Part shown: positions 17,985 through 26,654 of the stretch, in pieces
Numbering within the stretch: the first letter of the stretch is position 1
Layout: each line of letters opens with the position of its first letter
Source: Aquabacterium sp. A7-Y
Lineage (GTDB): Bacteria > Pseudomonadota > Gammaproteobacteria > Burkholderiales > Burkholderiaceae_C
DNA length: 60,407 nucleotides
Reading direction: 5' to 3'
NCBI RefSeq assembly: GCF_026153205.1
Contig: NZ_JAPFBW010000037.1
Coordinates: 1-60,407 of the forward strand
Translations under genes and position numbers: made by a program
The notes under the pieces: generated by a model
The model's input: the letters and a program-made list of their open reading frames with translations, nothing else
Databases searched by the model: none
Told to the model about the DNA's origin: nothing

Positions 17985-19430
17985 ATGGGTTTCAAGCTGG
18001 TTTTCCTCTGGACCGACCTGGTGCTGTGGGCGCTGTTGGCGGCGCTGGTCTTTTACGTCTGGCACGTGCGGCGCCGGCCGCCGATGCGCGAGAAGTGGGC
18101 CCAGGTCTTCAGCGACGCCTCGTCGATGTGCTCGGCGGTGGTGCTGGTCGTTTTCCTGATGGCGGCGGTGGCCGACAGCGTGCACTTTCGCCGCGCACTG
18201 CCGTCGGCCGGCGAGGGCCAGCAGCTGGCCTACGACCCGCGGGTCGAGTCGCTGCTGGATCTGGCGATGGCGCGCCAGATCGCGATGCGCGAGCCCTCGT
18301 ACTCGTCGCCGCTGGCCTGGCAGGGTTTCGTGAAGGACAGCATCGCGACCGGAGGCGGCACCGAGCGCGCCTTTCCGCGCCTGCCGCATGCCGGCTCGCA
18401 CCTTCAGGACCCGGCGACACAATGGGCTGGCGACGTGACGCAGCGGGGCCTCGCCGGCGCGGCGCTGGGCGCGCTGGCGGCAGCGGCCGTGATCGCGCTC
18501 GGCATCGCCCTCGGGGCACGCCGGCAGGCCATGACCTGGAAGGCCATGGCCGGCCTTCTGTGGCGCGACCAGACCGCCTTGCCGTGGCGCGCGGCGGCTG
18601 TCACCTTCACGCTGCTGGCGGTGGTCGCCGGCGCCTGCACCGGCTGGATGGGCCACTACCATGTGCTGGGCACCGATCGCACCGGCAACGACGTGCTCTA
18701 CCAGGCGCTCAAGAGCGTGCGGACCGCCTTCGTGATCGGCTCGCTCGCCACCATCGCGACCTTGCCCTTCGCCATCGGGCTGGGCGTCGCGGCGGGCTAT
18801 TTCAAGGGCTGGGTCGACGAGGTGATCCAGTACCTCTACACCACGCTGTCCTCGGTTCCCAACGTGCTGTTGATCGCGGCCTGCGTGCTGATGGTGCAGG
18901 TGTTCATCGACAAGAACCCGCAGCTGTTCCAGACCGGTGCCGAACGCGCGGACCTGCGCATCCTGCTGCTGTGCCTGATCCTGGGCGTGACCGGCTGGGC
19001 TTCGCTGTGCCGGCTGCTGCGGGCCGAGACGCTGAAGCTGCGCGAGCTCGACTTCGTGCAGGCCGCCACGGCCTTCGGCGTCGGGCCGCTGCGCATCATG
19101 AGCCGGCACATCCTGCCCAACGTGATGCACCTGGTGCTGATCACGACGGTGCTCGAATTCTCGGCGCTGATCCTCTACGAGGCGGTGCTCTCCTATGTCG
19201 GCGTGGGCGTCGAGCCGTCGATGAACAGCTTCGGCGGCATGATCAACCTGGCGCGCAGCGAGCTCTCGCGCGAGCCCACCGTGTGGTGGTCGGTGGGCGC
19301 GGCCTTCGCCTTCATGGTCACCCTGGTGCTGGCGGCCAATCTTTTCGCCGACGGCGTGCGTGAGGCCTTCGATCCGCGCGGACGTGCCTGGCGCGCCCGC
19401 CTCGGCACCCGCAACCGTGCGACCGCGTGA
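17985..19430 (+). CDS. yejE: Peptide ABC transporter permease YejE
   Basis: 481-residue OppC/YejE-type permease. It has an N-terminal membrane segment, a periplasmic region, and a C-terminal BPD_transp_1 domain beginning around HVLGTDRTGNDVLYQALKS, the hallmark start of OppC permeases. The ATPase-contact loop is FVQAATAFGVGPLRIMSRHILPN. An extra membrane-spanning region near residues 160-200 makes it longer than OppC, as in other YejE proteins. It is thirteen bases after yejB and ten before the ATPase gene. Confidence 0.88.
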   Translation: MGFKLVFLWTDLVLWALLAALVFYVWHVRRRPPMREKWAQVFSDASSMCSAVVLVVFLMAAVADSVHFRRALPSAGEGQQLAYDPRVESLLDLAMARQIAMREPSYSSPLAWQGFVKDSIATGGGTERAFPRLPHAGSHLQDPATQWAGDVTQRGLAGAALGALAAAAVIALGIALGARRQAMTWKAMAGLLWRDQTALPWRAAAVTFTLLAVVAGACTGWMGHYHVLGTDRTGNDVLYQALKSVRTAFVIGSLATIATLPFAIGLGVAAGYFKGWVDEVIQYLYTTLSSVPNVLLIAACVLMVQVFIDKNPQLFQTGAERADLRILLLCLILGVTGWASLCRLLRAETLKLRELDFVQAATAFGVGPLRIMSRHILPNVMHLVLITTVLEFSALILYEAVLSYVGVGVEPSMNSFGGMINLARSELSREPTVWWSVGAAFAFMVTLVLAANLFADGVREAFDPRGRAWRARLGTRNRATA

Positions 19431-19440
19431 GGACCCTGCC

Positions 19441-21321
19441 ATGCTGAACATCAAGGACCTGACCGTCGAGCTGGACTCCCATACTGGCCTGGTGCGGGCC
19501 GTCGACGCCCTCAGCCTGACGCTCTCGCGCGGCGAGACCTTCGCGCTGGTGGGCGAGTCCGGCTGCGGCAAGAGCATGACCGCGCTGGCACTGATGCGCC
19601 TGCTGCCCGAGAACGGCCGGGTGGCGGCGGGCCGCCTGGAGCTGGGCGAGGAGGAGCTGTTCGGGCTGCCCGAAGCGCGCATGCGCGCAGTCCGTGGCGG
19701 GCGCATCGCGATGATCTTCCAGGAGCCCTCGACCAGTCTCAACCCGGTGATGCGGGTGGGCGACCAGATTGTCGAGGCCATCGTCGCGCACACCCCGCTG
19801 CGCGGCACGGCAGCCCGCCAGAAGGCGATCGACTGGCTGCGCCGGGTCGGCCTGCCCGAGCCCGAACGGCGTATCGACGAGTACCCGTTCCGGCTCAGCG
19901 GCGGGCAGAAGCAGCGGGTGATGATCGCCATCGCGCTGGCCGGCGAACCGGACTTCATCGTCGCCGACGAACCGACCACCGCCCTCGACGTCACCATCCA
20001 GGCCCAGATCCTGGACCTGCTCAAGCAACTGCAGCGCGAGCGCTCGCTGGGGCTTTTGATGATCACGCACGACCTCGGTGTGGTGAGTGGCATGGCGCAC
20101 CGGGTGGCGCTGATGTATGCGGGGCAGATCGTCGAGGTGGCCTCGGCGGAGGACTTTTTCGCGCAACCGCGCCATCCCTATGCGCGCCTGCTGCTGAGCG
20201 CCTTGCCCGACGCGAGCAAGCGGGGCCAGGCGCTGGCCGCGATCCGCGGCACGGTGCCACCGCTGTGGGGCGAGTTCCAGGGCTGCCGCTTCGAGCCGCG
20301 TTGCGACCGCGCGATGCCGCACTGCCGGTCGACCCTGCCAGCCATGGAGCGGCCGGCGCCCGACCACGCGGTGCGCTGCCTGCTGTATGCGAGCGACGCG
20401 CCGGAGCATGCGCCGGCCCATCCTTCGGCCGCCGCGGCGGCGGCCGCGCCCGACCTCGCGCCGGCGGCCCAGCCCGGCCAGCGGCCCGAACCGGGGGCGC
20501 CGCTGCTGCAGGTCGAGCAGCTGAGCGTGCGTTTCCCGATCCGCCGCGGCCTGCTGCAGCGGGTGCAGGGCCATGTCGAGGCGGTACAGGGTGTCTCGCT
20601 GGACCTGTGCGCTGGCGAGACCTTGGCGCTGGTGGGCGAGTCCGGCTGCGGCAAGACCACCACCGGCAAGGCCATCGTGCAGCTGTTGCGCGGCAAGGCG
20701 GAGATCGCCGGGCGGGTGCTGCTCAAGGGCGATGACCTCTTCAGCCTGGACGGCGACGCGCTGCGCGCGGCGCGGCGCCAGGTGCAGATCATTTTCCAGG
20801 ACCCCTTCGCGTCGCTGAACCCGCGCATGCGCGTCTTCGAGATCCTCGAGGAGGGCCTGCTGTCACTGCGCCCCGAGTGGGACGCGGCGGCCCGCCGCGC
20901 CCAGGTCGAGAAGCTGGTGGGGCAGGTGGGGCTGAGGTCCGACGCCCTGACGCGCTATCCGCACGAGTTCTCGGGCGGCCAGCGGCAGCGCCTGGCGATC
21001 GCCAGGGCGCTCGCGGTGGAGCCGCAGCTGATCGTCTGCGACGAGCCCACCTCGGCGCTCGACGTCTCGGTGCAGGCCCAGATCCTCAACCTGCTGCGCG
21101 GGCTGCAGTCGGCGCTCGGCATCTCCTATCTGTTCATCACGCACAACATCGGCGCGGTGGAGTACGTGGCCCACCGCGTCGCGGTGATGAAGGAAGGCCG
21201 CATCGTCGAGAGCGGCAGCGTCGACGACGTGCTGGACCGTCCGCAGCATCCCTACACCCGCACCTTGCTGGCTGCCGTGCCACGCGTGCGCAGCCAAGCA
21301 GCCCCCCTCAGCGCCGTCTGA
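19441..21321 (+). CDS. yejF: Dual-domain peptide ABC transporter ATPase YejF
   Basis: 626-residue ATPase with two complete nucleotide-binding domains in one chain. NBD1: Walker A GESGCGKSM, signature LSGGQKQR, Walker B FIVADEPT, then the oligopeptide-binding C-terminal motif (FQGCRFEPRCDRAMPHC). NBD2: Walker A GESGCGKTT, signature FSGGQRQR, Walker B LIVCDEPT. An Ala/Pro-rich linker (about 325-355) joins them. It powers the YejB/YejE permeases encoded upstream and is the last gene of the operon. A longer frame upstream of ATG 19441 overlaps yejE and lacks family sequence. Confidence 0.93.
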   Translation: MLNIKDLTVELDSHTGLVRAVDALSLTLSRGETFALVGESGCGKSMTALALMRLLPENGRVAAGRLELGEEELFGLPEARMRAVRGGRIAMIFQEPSTSLNPVMRVGDQIVEAIVAHTPLRGTAARQKAIDWLRRVGLPEPERRIDEYPFRLSGGQKQRVMIAIALAGEPDFIVADEPTTALDVTIQAQILDLLKQLQRERSLGLLMITHDLGVVSGMAHRVALMYAGQIVEVASAEDFFAQPRHPYARLLLSALPDASKRGQALAAIRGTVPPLWGEFQGCRFEPRCDRAMPHCRSTLPAMERPAPDHAVRCLLYASDAPEHAPAHPSAAAAAAAPDLAPAAQPGQRPEPGAPLLQVEQLSVRFPIRRGLLQRVQGHVEAVQGVSLDLCAGETLALVGESGCGKTTTGKAIVQLLRGKAEIAGRVLLKGDDLFSLDGDALRAARRQVQIIFQDPFASLNPRMRVFEILEEGLLSLRPEWDAAARRAQVEKLVGQVGLRSDALTRYPHEFSGGQRQRLAIARALAVEPQLIVCDEPTSALDVSVQAQILNLLRGLQSALGISYLFITHNIGAVEYVAHRVAVMKEGRIVESGSVDDVLDRPQHPYTRTLLAAVPRVRSQAAPLSAV

Positions 21322-21345
21322 CGCGGCGGTCCAAGAGGCCTGCCG

Positions 21346-22227
21346 TCAGACCGCGGCCACCAGCCGGCAGCCCGGCAGGCTGGTCTCGGCGGCACATTCA
21401 AGCGCTGCCAGCCGGTCCAGCTCGCGGCAGACCTCGATCAAGCTGCCGCTCAGCAAGGTGCGGCGGTGGTCGCTCGGGTCCTGCACCACACGCAGGTGGC
21501 GCGCCGGCGCCGGGCCCAGTGCCGGCACGCGCACGGTCGGTGCGGCGGCGCCGGGCTGCAGGTGCACACGCACCTCCCAGCGCCCGCCCTTGCCGGCGAA
21601 CAGGCTGACACGCAGGTCGGCTTCGCTGTCGTCCCAGTGGGCCGACCAGGGCCGCACCGCGAACACCGTGGTGTGGGCGCGGCGCGCGGCGCGCTGCAGG
21701 TCGCGCAGTTCGGCTGTTTTCAGCTCGGGCAGCCACACGGCCAGCACGCCGCCGCGGCCGGCGCGCAGCCAGGACAGGGCGCGCGGCAGGGTTTCTGCGG
21801 CGGGGGCCGAGGCCTGCGTGGCCGCGCGGGCGCCGGGCGTGGCCATGCAACCTTGCGAGGGGTCGAACACGATGCCTTCCGGCTGGCCGAGCAGCGCGGT
21901 GCGCTGGCCGTGCGAGGCGGCGCTGCACAGCACCGGGCTGAGCAGGGCCAGTTCCGGATGACCGGGCTGGGGCGCCAGCACCTCGACCACACCGGCCGCC
22001 GGCCAGCCGCCCGCAGGCAGCACGGCGTCGAGCGCCGGGAAGCCGCTGGTCGCGACCGCGGTGCCGCGCTCGGCCACGGCGCTCGACGCCACATCGGCCA
22101 GCGGCAGCCACAGCTGCTCGCGCAGCCGGGTCCACCAGGACGAGCTGATCTTGCGCGCCGGGCGTGCTGGCCGGTCCGTGTCGGCGGCGGTCGCAGGGGT
22201 CGAGGGCTGGGTAGGGATAGAGGCCAT
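21346..22227 (-). CDS. imuA: ImuA-type SOS mutagenesis accessory protein (solitary)
   Basis: 293-residue RecA-fold-like protein of the ImuA/SulA-related family. Family features are SGFPALDAVLPAGGWPAAGVVEVLAPQPG and the later GGVLAVWLPELKTAELRDLQRAARRAHTTVFAVRP segment. In characterised systems ImuA works with ImuB and DnaE2 in damage-induced translesion synthesis. Here neither imuB nor dnaE2 follows: the next gene downstream is the oppositely oriented yejF, whose stop is 24 bases away. Upstream on the same strand lie a Cdd1-like gene and lexA, so it is plausibly in the LexA regulon. It could retain a different or residual role. Confidence 0.78.
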   Translation of the reverse strand: MASIPTQPSTPATAADTDRPARPARKISSSWWTRLREQLWLPLADVASSAVAERGTAVATSGFPALDAVLPAGGWPAAGVVEVLAPQPGHPELALLSPVLCSAASHGQRTALLGQPEGIVFDPSQGCMATPGARAATQASAPAAETLPRALSWLRAGRGGVLAVWLPELKTAELRDLQRAARRAHTTVFAVRPWSAHWDDSEADLRVSLFAGKGGRWEVRVHLQPGAAAPTVRVPALGPAPARHLRVVQDPSDHRRTLLSGSLIEVCRELDRLAALECAAETSLPGCRLVAAV

Positions 22228-22397
22228 GTCCGTCTCCGAAAATCAAGAACAAGTGCAATGACGTTCGGCAGGATTGGTCGGTCTGGAAGTCGGGCACGAT
22301 CGGCCCGGCTTCCGGCTCGCTGCGCGGGGCTCACGAACTCGTGCTCGTGAAACGCCCGCCACCCGCGCAGCGGCCGGGGAGAAACGATGTGGGCTGC

Positions 22398-22754
22398 TCA
22401 GCCCGCCGGTGGGGCGGAGCCGCGGCGGCGAGGGCCGTCGGCGCCGGGTTCGGTGCCGCGCGCCTGGCCGTAGAGCAGCTTGCGCTGCGCGGTGTAGTGC
22501 CACCAGGGCGCCGCCGGTGCGCCGCGCATGAAATCGATCGCCGCCATGAAGGTGTCGAGCACGCAGGGGTCGTGGCGCTGCCCGGTGCGGGCGCACAGCT
22601 CGTGATAGAGCACCAGTGCGTCGCGGCCGATCAGGTCGCGCGGCGTGTGAATGCCCAGCAGCTCCAGGTCTTCCGCCAAGGCCGGGCCGATGTTGGGGAT
22701 CAGCTCCAGCGACGCGGTGGCATGCAGGCAGTCGGTGTGGCGCAAGGCTTTCAT
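22398..22754 (-). CDS. Helix-hairpin-helix protein, Cdd1/mitomycin-resistance-like
   Basis: 118-residue protein with a helix-hairpin-helix motif (LELIPNIGPALAEDLELLGI at about 16-35), then the conserved DLIGRDALVLYHELC, GQRHDPCVLDTFMAAIDFM and PWWHYTAQRK blocks of the Pathogenicity locus (Cdd1) family, often named mitomycin resistance protein. Its function is not firmly known; nucleic-acid contact is inferred from the HhH. The start is ATG 22754, giving MKALRHTDC. Position between lexA and imuA on the same strand suggests SOS control. Confidence 0.78.
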   Translation of the reverse strand: MKALRHTDCLHATASLELIPNIGPALAEDLELLGIHTPRDLIGRDALVLYHELCARTGQRHDPCVLDTFMAAIDFMRGAPAAPWWHYTAQRKLLYGQARGTEPGADGPRRRGSAPPAG

Positions 22755-22822
22755 CAAACGTCCTGGAGGGTGGTGGGGCAGCGTGAGGGCAGGGGGCAAC
22801 GGCAGCGTGGCAAGGCTCCGGA

Positions 22823-23509
22823 TCACATCAGCAGACTGTTGCGGATCAGCCCGACCGCGACACCCTCGAGCTCGAAATCCTGGTCGGGTTCGACCACGAT
22901 GGTCTTGAAGTCGGGGTTCTCGGCGATCAGCTCGATGCTGCCGCGGGTCTTGCGGAAGCGCTTGACCGTCACGTCGTCGCCCAGGCGGGCCACGACGATC
23001 TGACCGTTTTTGGCTTCCTTGGACTTCTGCACCGCGAGCAGGTCGCCTTCGAAGATGCCAGCGTCGCGCATGCTCATGCCGCGCACCTTGAGCAGGTAGT
23101 CGGGCTGGCGCGCGAACATGTCGGCGCCGACGTGGTAGGTCTGGTCGATGTGCTCCTGCGCCAGGATCGGGCTGCCGGCGGCGACGCGGCCGACCAGCGG
23201 CAGGGCCAGCTGGGCGATGCCGGGCAGCGGCAGCAGGGCTTGCCGGCCCAGCCCCTGCAGACGCGACGCGTTGAGCGAGCGCAGTGTGTCAGACTTCAGG
23301 CGGATGCCGCGCGAGGTGCCGCCGACCAGCTCGATGGCTCCCTTGCGGGCCAGGGCCTGCAGGTGCTCTTCGGCGGCATTGGCGGAGCGGAAGCCCAGCT
23401 CGGTGGCGATCTCGGCCCGGGTGGGCGGAGCGCCGGTGCGCTCGATGGAGCTGCGGATCAGGTCGAGGATCTGCTGCTGGCGAGCGGTGAGCTTGGGGCT
23501 GTCGGGCAT
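22823..23509 (-). CDS. lexA: LexA repressor
   Basis: SOS regulator. The 228-residue protein has an N-terminal winged helix ([12 protein letters not shown] ... [25 protein letters not shown]), the self-cleavage site Ala-Gly in GRVAAGSPI, the catalytic Ser in [11 protein letters not shown] and the Lys in [10 protein letters not shown]. All residues needed for RecA-stimulated autocleavage are present. I use ATG 23509 ([13 protein letters not shown]); GTG codons at 23521 and 23527 are in frame, and GAGG lies just before the inner one, so up to six extra residues are possible. Two LexA-box-like sites lie upstream. Confidence 0.96.
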   Translation of the reverse strand: MPDSPKLTARQQQILDLIRSSIERTGAPPTRAEIATELGFRSANAAEEHLQALARKGAIELVGGTSRGIRLKSDTLRSLNASRLQGLGRQALLPLPGIAQLALPLVGRVAAGSPILAQEHIDQTYHVGADMFARQPDYLLKVRGMSMRDAGIFEGDLLAVQKSKEAKNGQIVVARLGDDVTVKRFRKTRGSIELIAENPDFKTIVVEPDQDFELEGVAVGLIRNSLLM

Positions 23510-23551
23510 CTGCGGGTCCACGGGCACCTCGTGAAGGTTGAATCGATGCCG

Positions 23552-23571
23552 TACTGTTCAGGCATCCAGTA
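23552..23571. promoter_or_regulatory. LexA (SOS) box 1
   Basis: TA-CTGT-N8-CCAG-TA, one base off the CTGT-N8-ACAG consensus and otherwise symmetric at its ends. It lies 43 bases upstream of the lexA ATG in the lexA/asparaginase intergenic region. Confidence 0.7.
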
Positions 23572-23590
23572 GCTGTATTTTTATCCAGTC
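23571..23590. promoter_or_regulatory. LexA (SOS) box 2
   Basis: CTGT-ATTTTTAT-CCAG, again one base off consensus, with an AT-rich core. Its centre is 19 bases from the centre of box 1, close to two helical turns, as in the tandem boxes before E. coli lexA. It also lies 10 bases before the asparaginase start, so LexA could affect that gene too. Confidence 0.7.
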
Positions 23591-23599
23591 TCGAGAAAA

Positions 23600-24559
23600 A
23601 TGCAAAACCCAGAGCGCAGCATCGTCATCCTCGGCACCGGCGGCACCATTGCGGGCACCGCCGTCGAAGCAGGCGACACGATCGGCTACCGGGCCGCCCA
23701 GCTGGGCGTCGCCTCGCTGGTGCGGGACGTACCGGGCCTCGCGGGCCAGGCGCTGGAGACCGAGCAGGTGGCCCAGCTCGACAGCAAGGACATGGACTAC
23801 GGGGTCTGGCAGGCGCTGGCGCGCCGCTGCGCGCATCACCTGGCCCGGCCGGAGGTGGGCGGCCTCGTCATCACCCACGGCACCGACACCCTGGAGGAGA
23901 CCGCCTACTTGCTGCAGCGTGTGCTGGCGCCGTCCAAGCCGGTGGTGCTGACCGCGGCGATGCGGCCTGCCAGCGCCTTGCACCCGGACGGCCCGCAGAA
24001 CCTGCTGGATGCGCTGAGGGTCGCGAACGAGCCGGGCGCGCGGGGGGTGCTGGCCGTGCTCGGCGGCACGGTGCATCCCGGCGCCGAGGTGCGCAAGAGC
24101 CACACCTACCGGCTCGACGCCTTCTGCTCGGGCGACGCGGGTCCGCTCGCCTATGTCGAAGCCGGCCAGTTGCGCCGCCTGCGCGAGTGGCCGCAGGGGG
24201 AGGGGCTGGGGCTGGACCTGCTGGAGCCGGAGGCGGCCGACTGGCCCTGGGTGGAGCTGGTCTCCAGCCATGCGGGTGCCGACGGGCGGGTCGTGAGCGC
24301 ATTGCAGGCGCTGGGCGTGCAGGGACTGGTGGTGCTCGCGACCGGCAACGGAACCGTGCATGAGCGCCTGGAGGCCGCCCTGGTGCGGGCCCGGGCCGCC
24401 GGGGTGAAGGTCTGGCGCAGCACCCGCTGCGCGCAAGGCCGGGTGCTGGCCAAGCCCGGTGACCTGCTGCCCGATGCCGGGGCGCTGACGCCGTTCAAGG
24501 CGCGGGTGGAAGTGCTGCTGCAGCTCCTGCTCGAGGCGCGCCGACAGCACGGCGCATGA
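23600..24559 (+). CDS. L-asparaginase family amidohydrolase
   Basis: Hydrolyses asparagine to aspartate and ammonia. The 319-residue protein shows both nucleophile motifs of the bacterial asparaginase family: GTGGTIAGTA at about residues 12-21 (first catalytic Thr) and LVITHGTDTLEETAYLL (second Thr plus Asp). There is no signal peptide, so a cytoplasmic enzyme is likely. The gene is divergent from lexA, with a 90-base shared intergenic region that holds two LexA-box-like sites. No strong ribosome site is visible. Confidence 0.9.
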   Translation: MQNPERSIVILGTGGTIAGTAVEAGDTIGYRAAQLGVASLVRDVPGLAGQALETEQVAQLDSKDMDYGVWQALARRCAHHLARPEVGGLVITHGTDTLEETAYLLQRVLAPSKPVVLTAAMRPASALHPDGPQNLLDALRVANEPGARGVLAVLGGTVHPGAEVRKSHTYRLDAFCSGDAGPLAYVEAGQLRRLREWPQGEGLGLDLLEPEAADWPWVELVSSHAGADGRVVSALQALGVQGLVVLATGNGTVHERLEAALVRARAAGVKVWRSTRCAQGRVLAKPGDLLPDAGALTPFKARVEVLLQLLLEARRQHGA

Positions 24560-24586
24560 GGCGAGCATCGGCCCTGCAGTGGCCCG

Positions 24587-24605
24587 CGAGGCCGGCCGGG
24601 CCTCG
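24587..24605. terminator. Hairpin between convergent genes
   Basis: CGAGGCC, a 5-base loop and GGCCTCG lie in the 52-base gap between the asparaginase stop and the stop of the secreted-protein gene. The position suits a shared terminator; there is no T-run. Confidence 0.45.
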
Positions 24606-24611
24606 GGCCTC

Positions 24612-25256
24612 TCACGCGGCCGAGCAGCGTTCCTGGTAGTTCGCCTCGAAGCGCCGCAGGTCGCCGCGCTCGCCCTCGGTCATCGTGGCCTCACGCGCCT
24701 TGCGCTTCGTCAAGGCGCCACGCAGTTCGGCGCATTGCTCGCGTCGACGCTCGACCTCGGCGCGTTCCCGGCGCACCGCGGCGGCGGCTTCCTCGCGCTG
24801 GCGGCTCTCGCTGCGATTGGCGTCGCGCGCTTGCTGCCATGCATCCGTCTCGCTGGCGCTGCACTGGCGCCGCCATTCGGCGTGCAAGTCGCTCTGGGTT
24901 TGATAGCCTACGCCCCGCGCTCCGGCGGTGCGGATGGCGTCGTGCAGTTGCTGGCAACGCGGGCTGAGGTAGGCGTAGTGATCGGGCAGCCGGTACTGCT
25001 GCGAGGAGTAGTAGTGGTTGCGCGTCGGGCTCGAGGGAGGGGTCCAACCCGAGGAATTTCCGTGGTGGGGTGGCGGCGCGACCGAGCCCATCCTCGCCCC
25101 CGGGCAGGGGCGATCGGACACGGTGGCCGCGCCGAAGGCGTCGCGACACCGATACACCTGTCCTTGGGCGCGGGCATCCGAGGAGAGGCCAGCGGCGGCG
25201 ACGCCAAGGGCCAGCGCCAGTCCGGGTAGGGAGAGAAAAACGGTGGATGTCCTCAT
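24612..25256 (-). CDS. Secreted DUF4124-like protein with Arg/Glu-rich coiled coil
   Basis: 214-residue exported protein. The signal peptide is MRTSTVFLSLPGLALALGV followed by an Ala-rich cleavage region. Next comes a DUF4124-like start (GQVYRCRDAFGAATVSDRPCPG) with paired cysteines, a Tyr/Ser/Pro-rich stretch, and a C-terminal charged helical region (about 130-205) with four further cysteines overall. It resembles the DUF4124 protein at 7795-8316 in layout (signal, CxxxxG...SDRPxP motif, charged helix) but not in sequence. Function unknown. ATG 25256 opens the signal; a TTG 15 bases upstream is less likely. Confidence 0.7.
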   Translation of the reverse strand: MRTSTVFLSLPGLALALGVAAAGLSSDARAQGQVYRCRDAFGAATVSDRPCPGARMGSVAPPPHHGNSSGWTPPSSPTRNHYYSSQQYRLPDHYAYLSPRCQQLHDAIRTAGARGVGYQTQSDLHAEWRRQCSASETDAWQQARDANRSESRQREEAAAAVRRERAEVERRREQCAELRGALTKRKAREATMTEGERGDLRRFEANYQERCSAA

Positions 25257-25393
25257 GACGCAACGACGCAACTCGAATCAATGCCGTCATGTTACTTAAA
25301 GATACTTCCAGAAACATCCCCTCGCTTGAAGGGATGCACCCCCGCGGTCCCGCAGCGCCGATCCGGCGAGCGGCGCTGCCGTCTGGAAGCGAA

Positions 25394-25415
25394 ACAACCC
25401 GCTTGCGCGGGTTGT
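25394..25415 (-). terminator. Terminator-like hairpin downstream of ohr
   Basis: ACAACCCGC, a TTGC loop and its perfect complement form a 9-bp stem 60 bases past the ohr stop on the minus strand, followed there by GTTTCGCTTCC. It is probably the ohr terminator. Confidence 0.5.
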
Positions 25416-25475
25416 CGGGCGGCGCGGAGCGGTGACGCCATTGAGGCGGCACCGGCTCTTTCCCTGCGAGCAGAC

Positions 25476-25901
25476 TCAGACGACGCTGAGACGCACCTCG
25501 ATGTTGTTGCGGGTGGCGTTGGAATACGGGCACACCTTGTGCGCCGCCGCCACCAGGGCTTCGGCTTCTGCGCGGTCCATGCCGGGCAGCGAGACGGCGA
25601 GGTCGACCTCGATGCCGAAGCCTGCGGGGATCGGCCCGATGCCCACCTTGCCGGTGACCGAGGTGTCGGCCGGCAGGGGCTTTTTCATCTGCAGCGACAC
25701 GAACTTCATCGCGCCCATGAAGCAGGCCGAGTAGCCGGCCGCAAACAACTGCTCGGGGTTGGTGCCCGCGCCGCCGGCGCCGCCCAGTTCCTTCGGCGTG
25801 GTCAGCTTGACATCGAGCTGGCCGTCGGAGGACACGGCCCGGCCGTCGCGGCCCCCGTTGGCGGTGGCTTGGGCGGTGTACATGACTTTGTCGAGTTTCA
25901 T
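25476..25901 (-). CDS. ohr: Organic hydroperoxide resistance protein Ohr
   Basis: Thiol peroxidase of the Ohr/OsmC family that reduces organic and lipid hydroperoxides. The 141-residue protein has both redox cysteines in the expected contexts: [12 protein letters not shown] at about 57-68 and [13 protein letters not shown] at about 121-133. [12 protein letters not shown] is also diagnostic. ATG 25901 is the family start. It is the target of the neighbouring OhrR regulator; a matching operator lies upstream at 25973-25990. Confidence 0.96.
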   Translation of the reverse strand: MKLDKVMYTAQATANGGRDGRAVSSDGQLDVKLTTPKELGGAGGAGTNPEQLFAAGYSACFMGAMKFVSLQMKKPLPADTSVTGKVGIGPIPAGFGIEVDLAVSLPGMDRAEAEALVAAAHKVCPYSNATRNNIEVRLSVV

Positions 25902-25972
25902 GGTGTGGCTCCTGAGTGGTTGAGCGTGGAGGGAAAGGTCAAAGGCAAGTTTGCCAGAAAGAAAGCGAGCTA

Positions 25973-25990
25973 TTTAATTGGTCGCAATTG
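25973..25990. promoter_or_regulatory. OhrR operator before ohr
   Basis: TTTAATTG-GTCG-CAATTG, an AT-rich inverted repeat in otherwise GC-rich DNA, 71 bases upstream of the ohr start. The same motif recurs before ohrR, supporting it as the OhrR site. Confidence 0.65.
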
Positions 25991-26030
25991 AAAAAAGAAG
26001 AGGTCGAAAGGGCAGGGACCATGGCGGACC

Positions 26031-26549
26031 TCAGGCGGCCTCGTCGTCGCGGCCGTGGACCGGCTCTGGGTGGGCCTGATGCAGGCTCAGGCGCTTGCGC
26101 AGGTCGTGCAGGCGCTGGCGCAGCTCGGTCATCTCGTCGAAGCTGCACTGCACCGCGCAGGACACCGCGCGCGGCACGTCCGCGGCGCGCTTGCGCAGGC
26201 TGCGACCGGCCGTGGTCAGCGTGATGATCACGCGGCGCTCGTCCTCGGCGGCACGGGTGCGCGTCAACCAGCCGCCGGCCTCCATGCGCTTGAGCAGCGG
26301 GGTGAGGGTGCCCGAATCGAGAAACAGCCGCTCGCCGAGGGCACCGACGCTCAGACCGTCCTGCTCCCACAGCACCAGCATCACCAGGTACTGGGGGTAG
26401 GTCAGGCCCAGCTCGTCGAGCAGCGGCTTGTAGAGCTTGGTCATCGCCAGCGAGGTCGAGTAGACGGCGAAGCACAGCTGGTTGTCGAGCTGCAGCAGCG
26501 CGCTGTCGGTGTCGGACAGGCCGGGGTGGGGGCGCTTGGGCGAGGACAT
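26031..26549 (-). CDS. ohrR: MarR-family organic-peroxide sensor OhrR
   Basis: 172-residue winged-helix repressor of the MarR/OhrR group. The peroxide-sensing cysteine is in LDNQLCFAVYSTSLAM near residue 26, the conserved tyrosine pair sits in GLTYPQYLVMLVLWE, and the wing region is RTRAAEDERRVIITLT. The C-terminal 20 residues are a His/Pro/Asp-rich tail. It should repress ohr and itself until the cysteine is oxidised. Both genes are on the minus strand, ohrR upstream, each with its own operator-like repeat. Confidence 0.93.
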   Translation of the reverse strand: MSSPKRPHPGLSDTDSALLQLDNQLCFAVYSTSLAMTKLYKPLLDELGLTYPQYLVMLVLWEQDGLSVGALGERLFLDSGTLTPLLKRMEAGGWLTRTRAAEDERRVIITLTTAGRSLRKRAADVPRAVSCAVQCSFDEMTELRQRLHDLRKRLSLHQAHPEPVHGRDDEAA

Positions 26550-26569
26550 GGCGCCAGTATAAGCCGCAA

Positions 26570-26587
26570 TTTAATTGTGTGCAATAC
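26570..26587. promoter_or_regulatory. OhrR operator before ohrR
   Basis: TTTAATTG-TGTG-CAATAC, nearly the same inverted repeat as before ohr, 20 bases upstream of the ohrR ATG. It suits autorepression, and may also touch the divergent methyltransferase promoter. Confidence 0.62.
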
Positions 26588-26654
26588 AAATCCGGCGCGA
26601 GAAGCCCAGCGCCTTTGTCGCCCTTCGCGGATCGAAGGCCCGGGCGCCAACACA

